Notes: generated by a model from the letters alone, not told the origin. A stretch of DNA of 56,097 bases from Cupriavidus sp. BIS7 (GCF_000292345.1 NZ_ALOU01000034.1:1-56097); one strand, 5' to 3'; counted from the stretch's first letter, positions 37,625 through 46,930 are shown. A program made the numbers and translations.

Positions 37625-38648
37625 CGCGTTCCTGTGCGGGATGCTGCATGTCTCGGCGGCCGATGCTGATCGGATCGTCCGCCCAGAAATCGTAGAAATT
37701 GAACCAGTCGTATGGCGAGCGGGCCACCAGGTCTTCGAGCCACTGCGCGTAGGACGCAGCGAGTGCCTCCAGGCTTGCCTCGCGTCTGGCTCGCGGCAGC
37801 TTCACTGCGCGCTCCAGTTCGGTGAAACGAATCAGGTGCCCACGGCCTTCACGCACGCAGCCCATTGCGAACAGCGGGCACTTCAGCAGGCTGGCCAGTA
37901 CGTAAGGCCCCACCGGAAAGCGTGCCGGGGCGCCGAGGAATGGCACGCGTACCGCCCTGCCCCCGTGGGCCGGCGCGCGGTCGCCCGCAATCGCCACGAA
38001 CTCTCCGGCCTCGACGCGAGCGGATAGTTCCAGTGCGGTGGCCGGCGAAATATCGTCGATCTGGTAAAGCTGCAGCATCGAATCTGGATCGAGCCGCGCC
38101 AGAATGCGGTTGAAGCGCTCGGCGTGCGCGCTGTTGACCAGCACGGTCAGCCGCAGGCCGTCCAGGCGATTGGCCATGGCGCGGCAAAGCTCCAGGCAAC
38201 CGACGTGGGCCGTCATGATGATGCCGCCGCGCCCGCTGGCAATCTGGCGGCGCAGCACTTCGGCACCTTCCTTCGAGACTTGCTCGAAGCGATAGCGCCC
38301 GCCGATGGCCAGCAGCTTGTCCAGCAGCGTATCGCCGAACGAGAACAGATGCCGCAGCGAATGGCGCCATGTGGGCCGCGTGCCAATAGCACTGCTGGCG
38401 GCTTCCACGCGCCCGAGGTATTCCATCGATGAGCGCCGCGCCAGCGGATAGGCCAGCCAGAAATACACCACCACCGGGTACATCACGGCACGGAACAGCA
38501 GGCGGCCGAAGGCTCGGTACAAGCCGTACAGCAGCCAGATGCCCCACACGCACGTGGCTTCGCCGATCGCGCTCCAGTGAGGCGACTGGCGAGATTGAGC
38601 CGATTGCGAACGCCCGGAGCGTGGGGATTCGGGGTGCACGATACTCAT
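37602..38648 (-). CDS. LpxL/HtrB-type lipid acyltransferase
   Basis: A 348-residue membrane-associated acyltransferase with an N-terminal helix (GIWLLYGLYRAFGRLLFRAV) and the motif HVGCLE (H-x4-E), the catalytic pair of lipid A acyltransferases. It probably adds an acyl chain or the polyene to the pigment's lipid core. In some APE clusters this domain is fused to the glycosyltransferase as ApeJ; here the two are separate genes joined by an ATGA overlap. Confidence 0.85.
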   Translation of the reverse strand: MSIVHPESPRSGRSQSAQSRQSPHWSAIGEATCVWGIWLLYGLYRAFGRLLFRAVMYPVVVYFWLAYPLARRSSMEYLGRVEAASSAIGTRPTWRHSLRHLFSFGDTLLDKLLAIGGRYRFEQVSKEGAEVLRRQIASGRGGIIMTAHVGCLELCRAMANRLDGLRLTVLVNSAHAERFNRILARLDPDSMLQLYQIDDISPATALELSARVEAGEFVAIAGDRAPAHGGRAVRVPFLGAPARFPVGPYVLASLLKCPLFAMGCVREGRGHLIRFTELERAVKLPRARREASLEALAASYAQWLEDLVARSPYDWFNFYDFWADDPISIGRRDMQHPAQERDVQHTES

Positions 38649-39397
38649 GCCGGGCGCACCTTGCGCCATAGCAGGCGCGGCATGCGCCAGAGCATGCCGA
38701 AGAACAGGCGGGTCAGCATGCCCGTCATCAGCACGTTGTCCTGCAGAAGCCTGAAATGCGACACGCCGTCGGTCGGATACGTCACGCGCGTGGGTACGTT
38801 CACGACCGATGCGCCGCGCCAGTACATGCGCACGATGACCTCCGTGTCGAATTCCATATGGCGCCCAAGCTGGACGTCATCCATCAGCGCCGTCACGGCA
38901 TCGAGCGGATAGACGCGCAGGCCGCACATGGAATCGCGGATTTCGAACGACAGCGTATTGATCCACACAAGGATGTGCGTGAGGTAGCGGAAATAGAAGC
39001 GGTGGCGCGGCACCGATTCGTCGTAGACCGGGCAGCCGGCAATGACCGCCGCCGGATTCTCCTGCGCCAGCGCCAGAAAGCGCGGGATGTCGGCAGCATT
39101 GTGCTGGCCGTCGGCATCGATCTGCAGCGCGTGCGAATAGCCAAGCTTTGCGGCCGCCTCAAAACCGGCCATCATCGCCGCCCCCTTGCCACGGTTCTCC
39201 GGCAGGCGTATCAGCAGCACACGCCCGGGATTGGCGTCGGCAAGATCGCGCAAGACCTGCTCGCATTCAGGACCGCTGCCGTCATCGACGAGCAGGCAGG
39301 GCCACGGATGCCTCAGGATGGCCTCGACCATGGCTCCGATGGCATGCTCGTGGTCAAAGACCGGCACCAGCACGATGGGACGAAAAACGGCGGTCAT
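38645..39397 (-). CDS. Family 2 glycosyltransferase of the APE cluster
   Basis: A 250-residue GT-A protein: VLVPVFDHEHAIGAMVEAIL, LLVDDGSGPE, PENRGKGAAMMAGFEAA and IDADGQHN (D-x-D metal site). It should transfer a sugar to the polyene-lipid head group. It overlaps its neighbours by 4 bp on both sides. Confidence 0.87.
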   Translation of the reverse strand: MTAVFRPIVLVPVFDHEHAIGAMVEAILRHPWPCLLVDDGSGPECEQVLRDLADANPGRVLLIRLPENRGKGAAMMAGFEAAAKLGYSHALQIDADGQHNAADIPRFLALAQENPAAVIAGCPVYDESVPRHRFYFRYLTHILVWINTLSFEIRDSMCGLRVYPLDAVTALMDDVQLGRHMEFDTEVIVRMYWRGASVVNVPTRVTYPTDGVSHFRLLQDNVLMTGMLTRLFFGMLWRMPRLLWRKVRPA

Positions 39398-41076
39398 GAA
39401 ACTGCGGGGTGAAAAACGATCTTGCCGCTCGCGTGCGAGCCGGCGTCGGAGGTTAGTCGGAAAGCCAGTGCGCAAGCGTCGGGCTGCCAGGTGATGGCAA
39501 GCCGCACGGTGGCACCGGGACGAATCACGGCCTGAAATTTCAGCACATCGAGCCGCGCGAAGCGTTGGCGCGGGGGAACAGCCAGGCGCTGCGGCGCGAG
39601 CGCCATGACCCAGTCGACCTGGGCCACGCCGGGCACGATTGGCGCACCGGGGAAATGGCCGTCGAAGATCGCGAGATCCTCGGCAATATCAAGCTCGGCC
39701 GTGGCGGACGTATCGTCCGCCTCCAGCCACCGCACTGCCGGAATACTCCTGCGGAACAGCTCGCGCAGCATCGCTTCGGTGGTCTTGCCCTGTGCGTTGC
39801 ACGGCAGCGCAGCCGGAAAGTCCCACCGGCGCGGCAATGCCACCGGGTCCACGCTGTCGGCAAGATGGCGGCGCAGCGTTGCAATCACCGCCTGGCGCCC
39901 TGCGCCATCACGCATCGCCTGGCCTTCATCGCCCAGGACCACGACGGCGCCCACACGGGTGCCAACAGCCGTGTCGATCACCAGTGCGCGCGCTTCGCGC
40001 ACAAGCGGTGACAACGCCAGCCGCTGTTCGATCGCGCTCAGCGAAACGCGCTTTTCCTCGATCTTGACGATGCGGTCTGCCCGGCCGGCCAGCACGAAGC
40101 CGCCATCGCTGGCGGGAAGTGCACGGTCCGCGCACACCTGCCAGCCATCGTCGGCAAGATGCCCCGAGCGCACGGCCAGGAAACCGTCCTCAAGCCGCCA
40201 TGCCACACCGGGCAACGGCGTCCAGCGATCGTCCCGCGTGGCACGTTGACGCCATGCAATGCCGCCGGTCTCCGAACTGCCAAAAACCTCGATCGGTGAC
40301 AGGCCGATATGGCGCAACACATCCGACGCGGCCTCCGCAGGCAATGGCCCGCCCGACGAGAACACCGCGCGCACCACGTCACGCGCAGCACGCCAGTCCA
40401 GCGCCTCGGGCATCCGTTTCAAGTGAGCCGGACTGCTGACCAGAACCGCCGGCGCCGGGTCTTCGGCGCAAGCGGCAACCAGTTCCTCATGAAAGGCCAG
40501 GCGCGAAGCCGGCAGTGGCCGGCCGGCGGCCAGCGGCCAAAGCACCGTGAACAGCAGGCCGTAGATATGCTGATGGGAAACCGTGGTCAACAGTCGGCTG
40601 TCGGCTGGCAGCAAGGCGCCAAACGCCTGTTCGAGCGCATGTACCTCCGCGTCGAGTTGGGCCAGCCGCTTGACTATCGCGCTAGGCGCGCCGGTCGAGC
40701 CAGATGTGAATAGCGTGAGCCACGTGTCCTGAACGTCAAGCGGCGGCCATTCCAGTGGCGCAGCCGCCGCAACCGCCGCAACCGGTTGCAGGCCATGCGG
40801 AAGATCGCCGGCCATGCCATCGACCTGGCCGTTCAGCACGGCGAGTGTTTCGGGCCGTGTGTCTCCGGGCAGTACCACGTGCTTGCCCGCGTACCACGCG
40901 CCGAACAGCGCCGCGGCGAACTCGGCCGGGCTTTCGACATGCAACGCCCAGCGGCTTCCGGGAGCGCCCAGGAACGCCTGCCGCCAGGCCGATGCCCGTG
41001 CAACGAATTCGCTGGCCTTGTCCTGCCCGGCCAGCGCGGGCATCACTGAGCCGACTCCGTACATGCGATCACCCAT
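39394..41076 (-). CDS. apeH: Acyl/aryl ligase fused to ApeI-type dehydratase
   Basis: A 560-residue two-domain protein. Residues 1 to about 450 are an AMP-binding acyl-activating domain (FTSGSTGAPSAIVKR, VFGSSETGGIAWR, GRADRIVKIEEKRVSL); APE ligases of this kind (ApeH) load the aromatic starter onto an ACP. The C-terminal 100 residues are a hotdog dehydratase (DGHFPGAPIVPGVAQVDWVM; catalytic His), the place of ApeI, normally a separate gene. The start ATG 41076 overlaps the preceding gene by 8 bp. Confidence 0.88.
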   Translation of the reverse strand: MGDRMYGVGSVMPALAGQDKASEFVARASAWRQAFLGAPGSRWALHVESPAEFAAALFGAWYAGKHVVLPGDTRPETLAVLNGQVDGMAGDLPHGLQPVAAVAAAAPLEWPPLDVQDTWLTLFTSGSTGAPSAIVKRLAQLDAEVHALEQAFGALLPADSRLLTTVSHQHIYGLLFTVLWPLAAGRPLPASRLAFHEELVAACAEDPAPAVLVSSPAHLKRMPEALDWRAARDVVRAVFSSGGPLPAEAASDVLRHIGLSPIEVFGSSETGGIAWRQRATRDDRWTPLPGVAWRLEDGFLAVRSGHLADDGWQVCADRALPASDGGFVLAGRADRIVKIEEKRVSLSAIEQRLALSPLVREARALVIDTAVGTRVGAVVVLGDEGQAMRDGAGRQAVIATLRRHLADSVDPVALPRRWDFPAALPCNAQGKTTEAMLRELFRRSIPAVRWLEADDTSATAELDIAEDLAIFDGHFPGAPIVPGVAQVDWVMALAPQRLAVPPRQRFARLDVLKFQAVIRPGATVRLAITWQPDACALAFRLTSDAGSHASGKIVFHPAVS

Positions 41077-41626
41077 GGTGGTCCTCCGCATGTGCGGACT
41101 TCACGCGCTGGCGCACCAGCCATTCTCCAACAAACATCAGCCCGATCAATCCATAGGCAATACCGCCGTTATAGAGCGCCCAGACCCGGTCGCTACCGGC
41201 CAGCGCCGTGACAGCGGCTATCGTCCCGTTCAGGACAAAGAAAACGCACCAGGCCTGCGTGACGCGGCGTGTATAGGCCACGCCGGCCGGCGGCAGGTCC
41301 GGTTCGCGCAGGCGGGCAAGCCGTTCAACCAGCGTCGGCGGATGGCGCAGGCTCCAGCCGAACACGCCGAGCATGGCCATGTTGACCAGCACGGGATAAA
41401 GCTTCAGCGGCAGCGCGTGGTCCGAAGCGAACACCGCAATCGCCAGCACCCCGGCCAGCAGCGCCGTGACGCGCCAGCCAGCCTGGCGGCTGGTGCCGGC
41501 GCGCAGCAGTGCAAGCGCCACCAGCGCCAGCGCCATCACGCGCGGCGAAAAGTGCTGCAAGCCAAGGTAGATCACGAGCGGGTAAGCCATCGTCAGCAGC
41601 CCCAGCCCCCATTTTCGCCATGCCAT
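41069..41626 (-). CDS. COG4648-like membrane protein of the APE cluster
   Basis: A 185-residue inner-membrane protein with about five hydrophobic helices (LGLLTMAYPLVIYLGLQHF, FVLNGTIAAVTALAG, YGLIGLMFVGEWLV). It resembles the COG4648 proteins that occupy this position (ApeG) in APE clusters. Function unknown. Confidence 0.8.
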   Translation of the reverse strand: MAWRKWGLGLLTMAYPLVIYLGLQHFSPRVMALALVALALLRAGTSRQAGWRVTALLAGVLAIAVFASDHALPLKLYPVLVNMAMLGVFGWSLRHPPTLVERLARLREPDLPPAGVAYTRRVTQAWCVFFVLNGTIAAVTALAGSDRVWALYNGGIAYGLIGLMFVGEWLVRQRVKSAHAEDHHG

Positions 41627-41633
41627 GTCTCTC

Positions 41634-41891
41634 TCAGGCGGTGGCCGTTGAATCGATCAGTTGCGCCAGTGCCTGCACCACGTCGCGCACGGTCCTCACT
41701 GACTTGAACTGCTCGGGCTGAAGCGGCCGGTTCAGCAGCGGCTTCATCTTCACGAGCAGGTCCACGGCATCGATGCTGTCGATATCGAGGTCGTCATACA
41801 GGCGCGCATCGAGCGTGATGCGTGCGGGATCGATCTCGAAAGTCTGATCGAGCACTGCCGCCACGCGAGCAAAGATTTCGTCGTGCGTCAT
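41634..41891 (-). CDS. apeF: Acyl carrier protein (ApeF-like)
   Basis: An 85-residue acidic ACP with the phosphopantetheine site DDLDIDSIDAVDLL (Ser in DSID). It is the second of two ACPs and would carry the aryl starter or growing chain. It lies 39 bp after the first ACP gene. Confidence 0.92.
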   Translation of the reverse strand: MTHDEIFARVAAVLDQTFEIDPARITLDARLYDDLDIDSIDAVDLLVKMKPLLNRPLQPEQFKSVRTVRDVVQALAQLIDSTATA

Positions 41892-41930
41892 GGTATGGCT
41901 CCGTGTTCCCGATTAGCGGTTACCGCGGCG

Positions 41931-42200
41931 TCATGCCGCGGCCTGCCCGCGTTGCGACGCAATGTAGGCGGCCAGCGTCGCCACGCTCGCGAATCGGGCG
42001 CGGACCTCCTCCTTCTCGCCCTTCATGGTGACGCCGTAGCGCTTCTGCAGCGCCAGGCCAAGTTCAAGCGCGTCGATGGAATCGAGCCCGAGCCCCTCCA
42101 CGAACAGCGGCGCGTCGGTGTCGATATCTTCCGCCTTGATATCTTCCAGTGACAGCGAGGTGATGATGAGTTCCTTGATTTCCTGCTCAAGCGACTTCAC
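41931..42200 (-). CDS. apeE: Acyl carrier protein (ApeE-like)
   Basis: An 89-residue ACP with the phosphopantetheine site EGLGLDSIDALELG (Ser in DSID). It overlaps the acyltransferase gene by 14 bp. Two ACPs in a row are characteristic of APE clusters. Confidence 0.92.
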   Translation of the reverse strand: MKSLEQEIKELIITSLSLEDIKAEDIDTDAPLFVEGLGLDSIDALELGLALQKRYGVTMKGEKEEVRARFASVATLAAYIASQRGQAAA

Positions 42201-42966
42201 GGCGGATCTCCCGAGAAAAATAGTCAGATAGTGAATGGTTCAAGCGGCGCACGGCCTGGACGGCTTCCAGTCCGTCCGGCACCCACTGGGCGACGCCGAC
42301 ATCGGGATGGACATCGATGACGAAACGTGGCCGCCGTTGCGGCACGCGGTACCACTTGTCGCCTTTTGTCAGCGTAGGCGGTTCGCAGCGGATCACCACA
42401 GGCGTGAGGGCGATGTCACCACGCACGGCCACATTGGCTGCGCCGCGCTGCAGTTGCAGCGGCGCACCGGGCCGGGTACGCGTGCCTTCCGGAAAAATGA
42501 TGAGGTTGTTGCCGGCGCGAAGTGACGCAATGCAGTCGTCGACCATGGCCGCGCCGCCACTGTCGTTGCGGATCCAGCCAGTGGACCGTATCGCCCCGCG
42601 TGTGAACGGGTTGTGCGCCAGCGCGGCCTTCACGACGCAGTTCGCGTTACGCGTGAGCGCCATCAGGAACACCACATCGATCAGCGACGGGTGGTTGGCC
42701 ACGATCAGCAGGCCCGTCCGGCGCAGGCGCTCGGCATGACGCACCTCGTAATCGAGCACGCCGACCGCACGCATCAGCCACAGGAAGGCGCGAAGCGCGT
42801 ACTGGATCACGCCACGGCAGATCCGCTCCCCCCGGGCGCGCGACCACGGTGCAAGCGACAGCAACGGGAAGACCAGCACGCCCAGCAGCAGGCCGCCGAT
42901 GCCGAAGACCGCGAAGCAGAACGCCGTGGCGCAGACGCGCCAGGCGCGGTCAAGCCGGTCAATCAT
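42187..42966 (-). CDS. 1-Acylglycerol-phosphate-type acyltransferase
   Basis: A 259-residue PlsC-fold protein with VANHPSLIDVVFL (H-x4-D) and IFPEGTRTRPG motifs and an N-terminal membrane helix pair. It corresponds by position to ApeD and probably helps build the lipid part of the pigment. Its start overlaps the preceding gene by 8 bp. Confidence 0.88.
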   Translation of the reverse strand: MIDRLDRAWRVCATAFCFAVFGIGGLLLGVLVFPLLSLAPWSRARGERICRGVIQYALRAFLWLMRAVGVLDYEVRHAERLRRTGLLIVANHPSLIDVVFLMALTRNANCVVKAALAHNPFTRGAIRSTGWIRNDSGGAAMVDDCIASLRAGNNLIIFPEGTRTRPGAPLQLQRGAANVAVRGDIALTPVVIRCEPPTLTKGDKWYRVPQRRPRFVIDVHPDVGVAQWVPDGLEAVQAVRRLNHSLSDYFSREIRREVA

Positions 42967-43708
42967 GACGACTCCACCGCCAGACCGCATGTTCGGTGCG
43001 ATGCAGCAACTGCGCATCCCCGGCCAGCACGAAACGCAGGATATCCAGTCCATGCGGCAGCAATGGATTGCCCTGGGCGGCAGGATCTTCGGCAGCATCA
43101 ACTCCGACGAGTTCAAGCCGCCATGCCGGCGCGCCCGTGCGCGGCTGCCCAACCCTCCAGGCCCAGCCATACAGGCATTGGGGCTCGTCGGCATAGGCCA
43201 GATACGGGTCGGGAAGCGGTGTGTCGTAGCAGACCAGCAGTACCTCCGGGGCGCCATCCGCCAGCAGCGCGCAGGCTTCGACCACGGCGGTCTCGACGGT
43301 GTCCCGCCCAGCAGAGAGCGCCTGCAGGTTCGTGGCGGCGCCCCGGTCGATCGAAAACATCGCCCCGATGGCATTGTGTACGGACAGGCCGAACGCGGTG
43401 GGCGAAACCGGCTGGTTGGCGGCAAGCTCGCTCAGCATCGAAAAGGCGCGGTGGGAATCCCCGTGACGAGAAGCAAAGACGGCAGGCATTCCGCCTGCGT
43501 CATTGGCGGCGATCTCGTAGGCGGGATGTAGCGCGGCACGTCCGGTAGCGTTGACACGGCGGCGCAACATTGGCGCCATCGCGGCAAGCGCAGGCAGATC
43601 CGTTCCTTCTGGCAACCATGGGGCTTGGCTCCATGCCTGCCAGTCGGCGTGTGTCTGCAAAGCCGGCGCACATGCCGCCCATGCGCGAATTTCGAATTCA
43701 AGTGTCAT
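42959..43708 (-). CDS. apeC: Ketosynthase-like chain-length factor (ApeC-like)
   Basis: A 249-residue protein of the short ketosynthase-like family (Ketoacyl-synt_2). It has no Cys-His-His triad, as expected of a chain-length factor that pairs with ApeO. Recognisable segments are SVHNAIGAMFSIDRGAATNLQAL and LLVCYDTPLPDPY. It is the first gene of the operon, after a 210-bp gap. Confidence 0.85.
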   Translation of the reverse strand: MTLEFEIRAWAACAPALQTHADWQAWSQAPWLPEGTDLPALAAMAPMLRRRVNATGRAALHPAYEIAANDAGGMPAVFASRHGDSHRAFSMLSELAANQPVSPTAFGLSVHNAIGAMFSIDRGAATNLQALSAGRDTVETAVVEACALLADGAPEVLLVCYDTPLPDPYLAYADEPQCLYGWAWRVGQPRTGAPAWRLELVGVDAAEDPAAQGNPLLPHGLDILRFVLAGDAQLLHRTEHAVWRWSRHD

Positions 43709-43841
43709 GCCTTGCGCGTGGGAGGATAGTGACCCGGTCCGCCGTCAGATGTAATCGGATGAATATCTGTTCGGCGGCGCATTTTCTCATGTCCCGGCGC
43801 GCCCTGGCTGTGCCAGAAAAGTAACCGTATTGCAGAAATGT

Positions 43842-43880
43842 AACAGGGCGGATGCAGCACATTTGCCGCTCCGCCCTGTT
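43842..43880. terminator. Hairpin between fahA and the APE operon
   Basis: AACAGGGCGGA and TCCGCCCTGTT form a perfect 11-bp stem with a 17-base loop, 39-77 bp after the fahA stop. The 210-bp gap 43709-43918 holds this hairpin and, downstream of it on the minus strand, the likely APE promoter; no clear consensus promoter was seen. Confidence 0.5.
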
Positions 43881-43918
43881 GACTTGCCGTGGCCGCCCGT
43901 GCGGCCCCGCCGCGGTAC

Positions 43919-45181
43919 TTAGCGCGCCGGCAGGATTTTACCCGTTACCTCGCCGAAGCCGACGCGATACCCGTCGCCCTGACACCAGCCGGACATGATC
44001 ACCGTGTCGCCATCCTCGATGAAACCGCGTTTGACGCCATCGGCCAGCGTGACGGGTTCTGCACCGTTGCGCGTCGTTTCCAGCAGGCTGCCGCAGGAAT
44101 CGGACGTCGTGCCGCTGATGGTGCCGGAGCCCATCAGGTCGCCAATGCGCACGTTGCAGCCTGACACCGTATGGTGGGCCAGTTGCTGGGCCATGGTCCA
44201 GTACATCGCCTTGAAGTTGGTGCGGCAGACCGTGCTGGCGGCTGCTGCGCCTTCCGGCTGCAACGCCACTTCGAGATCGATATCGTAGGCATTGCGGCCC
44301 TGCTGCTGCAGATACGGCAGCGGCTCGGGGGACTGCGCCGGATTGTCGCGGCGGAACGGCTCCAGCGCGTCCATCGTCACCACCCACGGCGAGATCGACG
44401 TGCCGAACGTCTTGCTGTTGAACGGCCCGAGCGGCACGTATTCCCATTGCTGGATATCGCGCGCACTCCAATCGTTCAGGATCACAAGACCGAACATATG
44501 GGCCGGGGCATCGGCCGTGCTGACCGGTTCGCCCAGGTTCGACGGCTTGCCGACGATAAAGGCCATTTCCAGCTCGTAGTCGAGCTTGCGGCACGGGCTG
44601 AAGACCGGGCGCGCTTCGTTGGGCAGCTTGATCTGGCCGTTGGGGCGATGCAGCGCGGTGCCGCTGACAACCACGGAACTGGCGCGACCGTTGTAGCCGA
44701 TCGGGATTTCAAGCCAGTTCGGCAGCAGCGCGTTTTCCGGATCGCGGAACATGCGGCCGACATTGGTGGCGTGCTCGCGCGACGAATAGAAATCCGTGTA
44801 GCCGGGGATCTCCACAGGCAGGTGCAGCGTGGCCGCCGACATCGGTACCAGCGCCTTGCCACGCAGTGCGGCATCGCCGGACAGCTTGCTGTCGTCGGCC
44901 GAAAGCAGCGCGGTCACGCGCTCACGCGTTTCGGTCCACACCGGCTTGCCCAGCGCGATGAAGCGGTTGAGACTGGGGGCGGCAAACGCACCCTTTGCCG
45001 CTGCGGGCAGCAGGCCGGCATCGTCCAGGACGGCAAGGTCCAGGATCTGGTTGCCGATCGCCACGCCGACGCGCGGTGCACCACCGGCCGGCGAAAAAAT
45101 GCCGTACGGCAGGTTCTGCAGCGGGAAATGGGTCTGGCCGTCGTTGGCCGATTCAACCCAGCTTGTCTTGGGGGCAGTCAT
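43919..45181 (-). CDS. fahA: Fumarylacetoacetase
   Basis: A 420-residue enzyme that splits fumarylacetoacetate into fumarate and acetoacetate, the last step of tyrosine catabolism. Characteristic parts are DFYSSREHATNVGRMFRDPE, RKLDYELEMAFIVG (metal ligands), FGLVILNDWSARDIQQWEY and GDLMGSGTISG. It lies 49 bp after hmgA in the same operon. Confidence 0.95.
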   Translation of the reverse strand: MTAPKTSWVESANDGQTHFPLQNLPYGIFSPAGGAPRVGVAIGNQILDLAVLDDAGLLPAAAKGAFAAPSLNRFIALGKPVWTETRERVTALLSADDSKLSGDAALRGKALVPMSAATLHLPVEIPGYTDFYSSREHATNVGRMFRDPENALLPNWLEIPIGYNGRASSVVVSGTALHRPNGQIKLPNEARPVFSPCRKLDYELEMAFIVGKPSNLGEPVSTADAPAHMFGLVILNDWSARDIQQWEYVPLGPFNSKTFGTSISPWVVTMDALEPFRRDNPAQSPEPLPYLQQQGRNAYDIDLEVALQPEGAAAASTVCRTNFKAMYWTMAQQLAHHTVSGCNVRIGDLMGSGTISGTTSDSCGSLLETTRNGAEPVTLADGVKRGFIEDGDTVIMSGWCQGDGYRVGFGEVTGKILPAR

Positions 45182-45230
45182 TGTCTCGGTACTCCTCTTG
45201 TTCCTGTCTTGGTCCTGCTGATACGTCGGA

Positions 45231-46559
45231 TCAACGCACGTTCGGGTTGAAATGCTTCTTCAGGCCTTGCCAGCACGTGTAGTAGTCGTTCTGGAGCAGC
45301 GCCGATTCAGCCGCGTAGCGGGTCGGCCGGATCACGGCCGGCGTTTCGAACATGAACGCCATCGTATCGGTGATGTGGTGCGGCGTGCTGGTGTCGGCAA
45401 CGGTGGCGCGCTCGAACGTCTCCGCATCGGGGCCGTGGCCGCTCATGCAGTTGTGCAGGCTTGCGCCGCCCGGGGCGAAGCCTTCCGCCTTCGCGTCATA
45501 CACACCTGCGATCAGGCCCATGAATTCGCTGGCGATGTTGCGGTGGAACCAGGGCGGGCGGAACGTGTCCGCCGCGGCCAGCCAACGCGGCCCGAAGATC
45601 ACGAAGTCGATCGAGTCCACGCCCGGCGTGTCCGAAGGCGACTGCAGCACCAGGAAAATAGACGGGTCCGGATGGTCGTAGCTGATCGATCCGATGGTGT
45701 TGAACAGGCGCAGATCGTACTTGTACGGCGCGTAGTTCCCGTGCCACGCCACCACGTCCAGCGGCGAGTGTCCGATTTCGGCACGCCACAGATTGCCCTG
45801 GAAGCGCGCCACCAGTTCGAAATTGCCATCGCGGTCTTCATAGCTGGCCACGGGGGTCTGGAAATCGCGCGGATTCGCCAGGCCATTCGAGCCGATCACG
45901 CCCAGGTCGGGCAGCTTGAACAGCGCGCCAAAGTTTTCGCAGATATAGCCGCGCGCCTCGCCATCGAGCAGTTCCACGCGGAAGCGTACGCCGCGCGGGA
46001 TCACGGCGATCTCCTGCGGCTCCACCGCCAGACGCCCCATTTCCGTGGCAATCAGCAGGCGGCCCTGCTGCGGCACGATCAGCATCTCGCCGTCGGCGTT
46101 GTAGAAGAAGCGATCCCGCATCGAGCTGTTTGCGAGATACAGGTGCATGCCGCAACCGGCCTGCCCCTCCGGACCGCCATTGCCTGCCATCGTGACGATG
46201 CCATCGACAAAGTCCGTAGGCACGGTGGGCATTGCAGGCGGGCTCCAGCGCATCTGGTTCGGCGACGTCACCACGCCGTCGAAGTGGCTCACCCAGCGGT
46301 CCTGCTCGATCAGCGTGAACGGCTTGTGCATGGCCGCCGGGCGGATCCGGTACAGCCACGAACGGCGATTGTGGGCGCGCGGCGCGGTGAATGCCGTGCC
46401 CGAAAGCTGTTCGGCGTACAGGCCGTACGGTGCGCGCTGCGGCGAATTGCGGCCGACGGGCAACGCGCCGGGCAATGCTTCCGTGGCGAACTCGTTCGCA
46501 AAGCCGGACATGTATTCGGCCACGGCGGTGTCGGCCACATTCAGTTGGGTCTGGGTCAT
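45231..46559 (-). CDS. hmgA: Homogentisate 1,2-dioxygenase
   Basis: A 442-residue Fe(II) ring-cleaving dioxygenase. It starts [28 protein letters not shown] and contains the conserved [40 protein letters not shown] and [15 protein letters not shown], with the His/Glu iron ligands. Loss of such enzymes gives brown pyomelanin. The operon hmgA-fahA stands directly upstream of the APE pigment operon. Confidence 0.96.
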   Translation of the reverse strand: MTQTQLNVADTAVAEYMSGFANEFATEALPGALPVGRNSPQRAPYGLYAEQLSGTAFTAPRAHNRRSWLYRIRPAAMHKPFTLIEQDRWVSHFDGVVTSPNQMRWSPPAMPTVPTDFVDGIVTMAGNGGPEGQAGCGMHLYLANSSMRDRFFYNADGEMLIVPQQGRLLIATEMGRLAVEPQEIAVIPRGVRFRVELLDGEARGYICENFGALFKLPDLGVIGSNGLANPRDFQTPVASYEDRDGNFELVARFQGNLWRAEIGHSPLDVVAWHGNYAPYKYDLRLFNTIGSISYDHPDPSIFLVLQSPSDTPGVDSIDFVIFGPRWLAAADTFRPPWFHRNIASEFMGLIAGVYDAKAEGFAPGGASLHNCMSGHGPDAETFERATVADTSTPHHITDTMAFMFETPAVIRPTRYAAESALLQNDYYTCWQGLKKHFNPNVR

Positions 46560-46667
46560 GAAGTCTTCCTCTCGCTTCGCTCGCGCCTGCGACGGGGCGA
46601 ACATCCTTGGCGGCAGGCAGCCCGGTCAACGCCAGGTGCCTTGTGACGGTATCACCGCCTCGCTCTT

Positions 46668-46699
46668 CGATTTACGAATTGTGAAATCGATTTACCAAA
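46668..46699 (-). promoter_or_regulatory. Repeats in the hmgA promoter region
   Basis: CGATTTAC occurs at 46668 and again at 46688, a 20-bp period (two helix turns), followed by G/CAAT-type bases. The two copies lie in an AT-rich stretch (46665-46740) about 110 bp upstream of hmgA and probably bind a regulator of the homogentisate pathway. A related inverted copy (TTACGAT) is at 46735. Confidence 0.4.
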
Positions 46700-46756
46700 T
46701 CGTAATCATCGTCTTGCGCAAAGTCAAACCACAATTACGATAGGCGAGCACGAGCG

Positions 46757-46773
46757 CTGTATCGGCGATACAG
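46757..46773. promoter_or_regulatory. 17-bp inverted repeat upstream of hmgA
   Basis: CTGTATC-GGC-GATACAG is a perfect odd-centred palindrome 198 bp before hmgA. It could be an operator for hmgA. The remaining 46774-46984 region has no gene. Confidence 0.4.
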
Positions 46774-46930
46774 GGTCAGAGAAACTTCCGGAAAGGAAAA
46801 GGCGACCCGGCCGGGGTCTCGGCGAGTCAGATGATGGACTGCTGGGCGACAGCGAACGCTGTGACGCAAGCAGCCGCAGAAGCGGAGTCGGCGCCCCGGA
46901 GGTGAGCGCAGGAAAAGTGGACGCAGCGTC

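Noticed and set aside
45252..46646. Plus-strand open frame of 464 residues opposite hmgA
   Set aside because: Antisense of hmgA; no homology-like segments.
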